Assembly (NCBI GenBank): GCA_025531455.1
Contig: JAMYHL010000137.1
Span: forward strand, 1 to 51,440
DNA: 51,440 nucleotides
Direction of reading: 5' to 3'
From: Apiotrichum sp. Y4204
Taxonomy: Eukaryota; Basidiomycota; Tremellomycetes; Trichosporonales; Trichosporonaceae
Part shown: piece by piece, positions 43,927-51,440 of the stretch
Layout of the letters: every line of letters begins with the position of its first letter
Numbering within the stretch: the stretch's first letter is position 1
Position numbers and translations under genes: made by a program
The notes under the pieces: generated by a model
Seen by the model: only the letters and a program-made list of their open reading frames with translations
Told to the model about the DNA's origin: nothing
Databases searched by the model: none

Positions 43927-46074
43927 GTTATCGCCAACCTGGACTCCTGGAGCAGACATGGAAAGGCTGTGGAGGGCGATGGAAGGAGACGAGGGGGGAC
44001 GACGTTCCAGGGTAATTAGGCCTCGTGTTGTCCCCTTGATTTCACCCCACTCAGAAAGGGTCGACCACCTTCTTGATCTGTGAGGTGAGTGGATTCATCG
44101 CAAGCCCTCCGCCTATGGCAGGTGTGCAAGTCGCAACTGTGCAACTGTGCCTCAAACTTGTGCAAGAATGACGAGTGTTGAACAGGATAGCGAGGGGACC
44201 AGACTGACTGGCCGTGGACACACGTGCAAACCGTGCCGATACTCGACATGTCGGTACTGACCGCCAACAGGTAGCCAACCTGGTCACGCAACCCGAGAGC
44301 CTGAGTCTGCGCCCATCGGATGGGTCTATCTGTCCACGATCGGCCAGGACGGATCAACGACGGGATGGCGGGTTGATTCTCTCCGAAGCAAGAAGGATCG
44401 TCGGGCCCTCGCGTGAGGACAGACACTCAGAGATCAGGGAGGGCATCGATGGCACCGCACACCAGTGTAGCTGTGTCCTTGGCATCGAGATCAGCAGTAC
44501 TGCGGACCTTGCTGTGCAAAGGCTTCGCAGAGATTGGAGAACTTTGTACCAACGTCTACTCTCGTCGGTCTCGTCTTTTTTCTCCCCGCCAGCGTCACTC
44601 GCGTGTGTCTGCATGGTCTTGGCAGCGCGCGCCATCATATCCGGGTGACTTCTGTTGTGTACCAATGCGCAAACGACCGCGATGCCTCCCAAAACTGCCC
44701 TCCCTCCCCCTTCCCCTTGACTCCCGCCGAAGCAAGACGAGGGCCAGGGGTGACCCGTCAATCGAAGTGCGTTGCGTGTGGAATGCCTACTACTCCGCCG
44801 GCCAACGATGGTCGCCGAGAATTCACTTTTTGCCCTTGAAACGTAGATACCGTTCACTGGATCACTACGGTACGGCTATGGACCTGGCCTGTTCTGCACC
44901 AGACAATGAATGTGGCCTGACTGCCTCTTCGGCTCACCATTCGTGTTCCACCTTGCCTGAGGCCTGAATCGTTTTAAGCTCGGGACCCTTTACATTCCTG
45001 ATCTCAGGTAGTTCTTTCTCAGATATTCAGATTATGTGGGCAGGCATCCCATCTGGCCACTGAAGCATTTCCTGCCCAGAAGACCAAAAGCTCGACGATC
45101 ATCAATTAACGATGGCAGCCAGTTGTACCTGGCTAATTTCCGGCATCCCTCTCCTGACCCTCCTGACGGCGCCCGTGCGCTTCCGGCAGCGCGGCAGCGA
45201 TACTACCAGACTCGGTTCCTTGGGCCTCGTTTCCCTTTGTCTGGCACACCCCTGTCCCTCCGCAGTCGTCTCAGATTGCGTGTGACAAACCGATCGTGGG
45301 CAGTGGACAAGGCAACCAAAGTAACCCCTTCACATACAATGGCCGGATCAAAAGTAGCAGCTCTTTCACCTCGCTTGCGCTTGTGTGCTTGCGCTGCGCA
45401 GCAGCCATGTGGCCATGTGGGACTGTACTGTTCTTCGATCTGCGCGCGCGATCTGCACGCTGCACACCATGCGAGATGTGACGCTCCTTGCCGATATCTT
45501 GCACAATATATAAAGGGCTGACCCGCCTGGCCGCCTCAGATCCTGGCCATCCTGGGAGCCGGGACGCGGTTTGGCTTCGCTTCTGCTGCGGATGCGTGTG
45601 CGCAGCAGGTGGCCTGACATATTAGGTTACCACCAGCCCAGTTACCAGATGGCCAGAGGACTTCAGGCACCACGTATGCGACCTCTTGCTAGTCAGGATA
45701 ATATGTGCAGGATCGAGCATTTGGCCACTTGGGTGGGTCAGACTTCGCGATGGCACAAATTGCGACCATACGCGACCATGAGTACCACCATACCATGACA
45801 CGATAGTGGGGCCGTCAGCCTGGCCCCGTCTGGCCAATTCTATGCGTGCAGAGCGCAGAGCCCCAGAATAAGCGCGCGTGCCAAACGCGCTAACGAGACA
45901 GAAATGGCATGCATCGTGTGTCGGCATTGAATACAATTCTAGCAATTTTAGTAGTGCGTCTTAGCTGCTTGCTGCAACAAGCCCGGAATTCCCAAAAATG
46001 GCCTTCACCTTGTTCTGCTCAATGTAATCCCAAATTTCTTCCCATCTTTGTTCAGTCCGGGCGATGTGAGGGCA

Positions 46075-46136
46075 TTTTTTTTTATTTTTTTTTTTGTCTT
46101 CTTGATTTTTTTTTTTTTGAATGCTTTTTTCTTTTC
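46075..46136. repeat. Interrupted poly-T tract
   Basis: Three T runs of about 6 to 14 nt separated by a few bases, in otherwise mixed intergenic sequence. Confidence 0.8.
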
Positions 46137-47510
46137 AGGAAATCCCTTGTCGATCGACTCTTCCCGTGTCACGATTTTCCCTGCAACTCGAAGGGGCGAC
46201 GTCGTCATTTCTACTTACTACTTCATTCTCCACCACTGACCCGTGTCCTTGCCGCAACTGGCCGAAAGTGTTGCATTCTGGTAGAAATGTGGCCTTGTTG
46301 AAAATCTATCTTACATAACTGTTTCTCCGAACCGTACTGAACAACTCGATTTCTGAACTCCTCCGATAACTGCTGTTGTATGTAATGGTAATAGCTAGTA
46401 CCTAAAGCTGGTGATGGGAGTCAAGAGATCGGAGAGACGGCGACGACTGTGAGCGCAGTGAGCGCCTAGCCCTACAGCGCGGGATTGGATATCAGATCAT
46501 GCTGGGCTACGGTGATCAACGATCCAAAGGCCATGTCCGTGGTCTGAGCAAGCGCGGCTCGTACGTATCTTCGGCTCTGGGGAGTTCTCGCTTCTCGAGG
46601 TCAAGCGAGGTCATCACCTCGGTTCACTCGGACCTGGCTCTGGCAAGCACTGTTGATCAGTCACGGGCACAGCGAAAACAACCGGCTGCCTTGAGTGATA
46701 TGGCTTGGGGCGTTCGGGAACTTCTGTCCAACCAGGCCCCATCTCTGGTCCATCCACACGGCCAAGGCCGATGATGTGGGGCGCACAGATCATCCTTTGA
46801 TGTGTCTGGCGCTCCGACGATGCGTTGTGGCGCGGTGTCGACGTTGTGGCGTCGTGTACAGTTCCGTCACCAGATATGCAGTACAATTCCGCTTGGACCT
46901 TGTCGCGTGGCCTGTTGCAGCATGTCACACTGATGTCGAAGAAGCATGCACAAGCTGAGCCGTGGACCTTTGTCTTACGAGGGAAAGGGGTTGAGGGTGC
47001 TTCACTTTGACAGCGTTCTGCGGCCCGCCGCACTCATACGACATGTTCAGCTCGTCGTCCATGATCGTCCAGCTCATCCAAGCTGTAGAAGCGGCAGAAT
47101 GATGTGTCGTGTTTCGTATGCACTACTGGAAGACCTAGACTGACTGATGATGAATTGTGGCGGATTTCGCTCGAGGGCTGCCTTGGCTGGGCGGACATGT
47201 GGCACTCAGGGTTTGTCACCGCTCTAAAATGGATCGTCCCATTGTGGACACTCAAGAGGTGGGGAATATCTTACGTAAATGGAATATCTGGCTGTGTGCT
47301 GTGTTAATGTTGTCATTGATGCTCTCAACCCACTTTCTGTTTGTCTTGGCCCGCTCTGTCTGGGCTGCACGCGGGGCAACCACAAGAAGTGTCGTAATGG
47401 CCAGCATCGTTTCATGACCTTTAGCAGACTTTGGCACCTCTCCGTTCTTCTTACATCTCTCTTTCTTCTTTCTCTCACACACACTTTCTACTTCACAAGA
47501 CCGCGCTACG

Positions 47511-50500
47511 ATGGGCAGGAACTCACCCCCGCCACCGCTGTCGCCACAGCTCAATCTGCCACCCCGCTTGACGGTGCCTCCACTCCCGCCACGGATTCAC
47601 CGCCGGCTCGCCCTCTCATGCGGGGCGCACGGCCTCGTCCTCCGTCCCGTCGGCCTCACACAATCACACGAGGGAGTCCTTGTGCGATGGGGCCCGAAAG
47701 GCAAGGTCGAAGCGCTCAGCACAAATGAGACTCAGGAGGGCGAAGTCGAGATCGGCGGTGTCATCGGCATTGTCAGATTATGGGATGGTGAGCTCCGGTA
47801 CTGGTCCTCAGCTCACACCAGTGGCGTACTTGCTTGTGTTCCTGCCACCTACAAAGCCGGCCACATGCCTTTTCCCCAATGATCCATTCGGCCCCGAGCC
47901 AGAATTTCCGGCGCACGAGGTATTCACGCTCGGTGACGTGCATGCTGTGCCACTAGCGGCTGATCGTGCCGCGAAGCAGATCAAGCATTTGGGTTCTATC
48001 CAGGTGCGCCCGTCCTTGCTCAATTTCACTGATCACTGACAATAGGCCAAGAGGGCGCCGAAGCCACCACCGATGGGCAAGCTGGATTCGCCGAGCAAGA
48101 GCCACGGCCGCACGGGGTCCAGAACTGGCTTGAACCTCAAATGGACAATGCCGTGGCTGTCGACCGAGCAGGAGCCTGCGCCGTCCGAGGACGACGAGGA
48201 CAGTGATTCAGACACGGACTCGTCAGATATGAGCTCATTCACTCGCTCTCGCCGAGCGTCGTCGGTTGCCCCAGAGGCGGACGAGACGCCGTGCGACTTG
48301 CCCCCCGAGCCCGATACCGCCGAGGCCCGTGTTCAGCGGCGCATCAGCTTCAGCTGGAGCAAGTTTGCGCCAAAGGTCAAACCTGGGCTTATTGCGGTGC
48401 GTGCGGCCGTTGCCATGAAAGGCAAGCGGGGCACCGCTGAGGGGTCCACTACAGCAGAAGATCCCGCCGACCCACCACCAGAGGCCCCGCAGGCTCCAGA
48501 AGCGCCCGAGGTCAAAATCACCTTGGAGGACCGTGAGCCGCTATTCCCGGACCTTGAGGAGGCCATCACCGAGCCTCTCCCACGGTCGGTCAGCCCAGCA
48601 AAATCCGAGGCGCCATCGATTGCCCCGACGTTGCCTCCTGTGGATGCCCCTCAGCGCCGTGAACTGGAGGGGAAGATTATTCGACAGATTACTCGCGAGT
48701 TTGGGTCAGGCGAGTTTTACTACTCGTTCGACTTCGACCTGACGCACACTCTTCAACACAAGCGGAATCGACTGGCCTCGCGCACGGCGTCCACTCCCCT
48801 CTTGGAGCAGTTGCTGAAGGAGGTTTCGCCGTCGCAGACCAAGCCCTTCTGCCCATCGCCTATCCGCCTCACCCACCTCGATGCGCGCTCAGCGGCGGGC
48901 TCTGGCGCGACAACTCCAATCTCGCCTGTGCGCTGCGACCCGGATATTGTCGAACCCGACGTCCACGTACCGCTCTGGCGTCGTGTCGATAGGAGGTTCT
49001 TCTGGAACGAGTGGCTCCTTCGCGACTTTATTGACCAGGGCCTGCATGCCTATGTTCTACCCGTGTCGCAGGGATACGTGCAAGCATCGTCTTTCAAGGT
49101 CCCCATAGCGCCGGCGGTAACTGACGAGGAGCCGCCGGAGCCAATTCCGGTGGACATCGTGCTCATCTCGCGCCGTAGCCGCGACCGTGCCGGGCTTCGG
49201 TACCAGCGCCGCGGTATCGATGACCAGGGCCATGTGGCTAACTTTGTCGAGACCGAGATGATGGTCCGCGCCAAGGCGTTTGGTAAGGTCTCACTCTTCA
49301 GCTTTGTGCAGATTCGCGGCTCTATCCCTCTCAAGTGGTCGCAGACGCCATGGTCGATGAAACCCCCGCCTGAGCTCGACCAGCCCGTGGAGCAAACTTA
49401 TTCTGTCGCCAACCTCCACTTTGATGAGCTGCGTGCCCGTTACGGCCCAGTGGTGAGTTAGATTGCTGTAGAGCGACGCTAACCCTCAGACGATTATCAA
49501 TCTTTCAGAGCAGCAGGGCAAGGAGGCCGATGTGACCAATGGCTACGCCGAGCTTGTCAAGAGCCTCGACCGCAAGGACCTCACATACGTTCCCTTCGAC
49601 TTCCACGCAAAGTGCCACGGCATGAAGTGGGAGAAGGTCAGCGAGCTGGTTAACGAGGTCGACTTGGCGGACATGGGTTACTCGTGGTCTCTCCAGGGCG
49701 ATCTCGTTCGCAAGCAGCACGGCGTATTCCGTACCAAGTGAGCCTCCCGATGCTAATCCAAGCTGACATCAGCTGCATCGACTGTCTGGACCGCACCAAT
49801 GTCGTGCAGTCGGCCGTTGCTCGCAGTGTTCTCAATCAGATGCTCATGCAGGTTGGCATCGTGCTTGACCCAACAACTTGCAATGTGGAGTCGGTCTTCA
49901 ACGACATCTGGGCCAACAATGGCGACATGATCTCGCTTTGCTACGCGCACACTTCTGCTCTCAAGGGCGACTTTGTGCGGACGGGCAAGCGCGACCTGCA
50001 GGGAATGTTGCACGATGGCGTGTCGTCTCTCAGCCGTATGTTCTATGGCGCCGTGTCCGACTTTTTCGCCCAGGCCGTCATCTCGTTCATGCTAGGTAAC
50101 CGCAACCTGGGCGTGTTCAACGAATTCCTTGAGAATCTGCAGAGCACGGATTCGAGTCACCTGATAAAGCAGAGTCGCGTGCGCGCTGCAGCCAGTGAGT
50201 TCGAAATTACTTCATTGCTGACTTGAAGTCGAGACGAGTTCGGCCCGTGTGCTGCGCGATGGGGAACTGCGCGTTGCTGGGTGGACTCTTCTTTCCCCCA
50301 AGGAGCGCAACACCAAGCTGAGCACTCAGCTGGAGGAGAAAGTGCTCCTCCTGACCAAGTCGGCGATCTACGTTGTGTCGTTCAACTACTCGCTCGAAAA
50401 GGTCAACGAGTACACCCGCATACCTCTCAAGTCGATTGTCGGTATCGAAAAGGGCGCCTACATTCTGTCTGCGTTGCAGGAGGCTGGACGTGACACATCT

Positions 50501-51118
50501 GAAAATGCCGGATTTATTATCCGCTTCTCGGCCGCCGACGAAGACAGACGGTACAGCACCTACTCCATGGGGAACCGTGAGCAGCCGGCATCGATTCCCG
50601 AGCCTCCCCGACTCTCCTTTCCCAAGACACGTTCGCGCGCCACGTCTACGGCGTCGCGCAAGTCGCTCACCCTCACCCCGAAATCCATCTTCTCACCCCT
50701 CACATCCGGATCCACACCCACTACGCCCGACACGCCGTCGACGCCGATTCCCATCGTCGAACACGCCGAAGTGAACCCCGACGCGGTCGAGTTCTTCGCC
50801 TTCAAGGCGCTCCCGCGCGAGTTTGTTGCGCGCCGCAATGGCGTTCGAGCGGATGTGCGCTCGTTATCGTCTGGCTCTGATTCCGAGGACGAGGACGAAG
50901 AGGACGTCGCGCTCGAGTCGAACGAGACGTGCCGCGCAACTGTGGACCGCATTGCGCGCCGCATCTCCGAACAGTGCGTGCGTGCCGGAGGGGGCGAAGG
51001 CGGCAATGCCGCCGACCTCGTCGTCGAGCGTGACATTGTAAGCGTCCAGGACGCGGTGAACGCCACGAGTCTCCTGGCGCGCATGGACTATGCCGTCAAG
51101 CGCTTCCTCTGGCTTTGA
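47511..51118 (+). CDS. Sac-domain phosphoinositide phosphatase with hSac2 domain, 1141 aa
   Basis: Six exons: 47511-47787, 47822-48003, 48046-49452, 49490-49737, 49773-50194, 50229-51118; introns of 34, 42, 37, 35 and 34 nt. The N-terminus contains GVIGIVRLWDVAYLLVFLP, the usual start of the Sac fold. An acidic, Ser-rich insert (about 170-350) follows. The Sac core runs from about residue 360, with FYYSFDFDLT, FWNEWLLRDFI, VPLWRRVDRRF and FSFVQIRGSIPLKWSQTP. The catalytic CX5R is NCIDCLDRTN (Cys706, Arg712), intact. From about 850 an hSac2 homology region (ELRVAGWTLLSPKER, VLLLTKSAIYVVSFNYSLEK) is present, as in INPP5F/Sac2, a phosphoinositide phosphatase of endosomes and trafficking membranes. 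Substrate preference is inference. The ATG at 47511 follows a pyrimidine-rich leader. Confidence 0.94.
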
Positions 51119-51161
51119 GCTGTGAGATTACTCCTGTTAAGTAGTTGAATTCCCACTACCA

Positions 51162-51208
51162 CACCCACAACACCCACAACACCCACAACACCCACAACAC
51201 CCACCACC
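51162..51208. repeat. CACCCACAA minisatellite (about 5 copies)
   Basis: A tandem 9-nt unit repeated about five times with little variation, 40 bp after the Sac stop codon. It lies within the probable 3' UTR. Confidence 0.85.
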
Positions 51209-51352
51209 CACTGCCCTTGCATTCACTCTGTAGACGTCTAGATATAGTACACTACTACACCATCCAGCTGATGACAACGACAAGTATAATATACCATGCA
51301 ATTCTAGGACACTGAAGAAGAAGGCTGCAAGGCTGTGCTGCTGATCACGGCA

Positions 51353-51354
<2 letters not shown>

Positions 51355-51394
<40 letters not shown>
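51355..51394. repeat. Poly-G tract (40 nt)
   Basis: An uninterrupted run of 40 G, then T, GGGG, T. It is on the opposite strand sense to the C runs elsewhere in the window, and close to the right edge. It may be real G-quadruplex-forming DNA or a sequencing/assembly artefact; true length is uncertain. Confidence 0.85.
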
Positions 51395-51395
<1 letters not shown>

Positions 51396-51440
51396 GGGGT
51401 CAATTCAGTAGTTTTAACGAGGGCCCCCCGTTACCCGCGG

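Larger units (their letters stand above)
42972..47510. other. Gene-poor stretch, 4.5 kb
   Basis: No supported protein gene. Frames of up to 184 codons overlap on both strands without family features. Notable are T-rich (43711-43740) and A-rich (43894-43926) tracts, a long interrupted T tract (46075-46136) and an isolated TATA-like sequence (45507-45514) with no gene after it. The last about 100 bp are pyrimidine-rich and belong to the Sac gene promoter or leader. Confidence 0.5.
51119..51440. other. Right-end intergenic segment with repeats
   Basis: The 3' flank of the Sac gene. It holds the CACCCACAA repeat and the 40-nt G run listed separately, and no gene. Confidence 0.7.

Noticed and set aside
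45507..45514. A TATA-like ATATATAA in the 4.5-kb gap as a promoter
   Set aside because: No plausible coding or RNA gene follows within several hundred bases.

Overview
This is a nuclear segment of a fungal genome, most likely a GC-rich basidiomycete yeast or yeast-like fungus (Tremellomycetes, with a Trichosporonales-like style). Seen directly: almost every gene is broken by very short GT-AG introns (many 31-54 nt) with CTNAC-like branch sites close to the acceptor, coding exons are rich in C- and G-ending codons, and there is a eukaryotic tRNA with an intron. The taxonomic placement is inference from gene architecture; no marker in the window settles the genus. Exon junctions below were placed by hand from reading-frame continuity, family similarity and splice sites. 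Protein families were recognised by eye, without database searches.

Layout, left to right. 1-3849 has no convincing protein gene but holds a candidate Pol III transcript near 2050-2371. Then come an MFS transporter (+), DPM2 (-), a fumarate reductase/cytochrome b5 fusion (+), an APH/MTR-kinase-like enzyme (-), 6-phosphogluconolactonase (+), an F-box/LRR-like protein (+), a secreted GPI-type protein (-), a small secreted cysteine-rich defensin-like precursor (+), mitochondrial ribosomal protein bL28m (-), cytosolic ribosomal protein uL1/L10a (+), an alpha-arrestin-like protein (+), an alkyltransferase-like DNA-lesion-binding protein (-), a dual-specificity phosphatase-like protein with a broken active site (+), a 986-residue low-complexity protein (-), an intron-bearing tRNA-Val (+), a Ser/Ala-rich GPI-anchored protein (-) and a Sac/hSac2 phosphoinositide phosphatase (+). 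Large gene-poor stretches lie at 35659-39554, 39677-42219 and 42972-47510.

The genes do not form one pathway. Several have housekeeping roles: ribosomes (uL1, bL28m, tRNA-Val), NADPH supply (6-phosphogluconolactonase), anaerobic redox balance (fumarate reductase), dolichol-phosphate-mannose synthesis and hence GPI anchors and glycans (DPM2), and phosphoinositide turnover (Sac). Three encode secretory-pathway products: two GPI-type surface proteins and the cysteine-rich peptide precursor.

The most interesting items are the defensin-like prepropeptide (21396-21821), introns placed inside or directly after start codons (uL1, DPM2), the tRNA-Val followed by a perfect 11-bp hairpin before its T-tract, a possible SRP-like Pol III RNA, a pseudophosphatase, and long C/G homopolymers in intergenic DNA, including a 40-nt G run near the right end.
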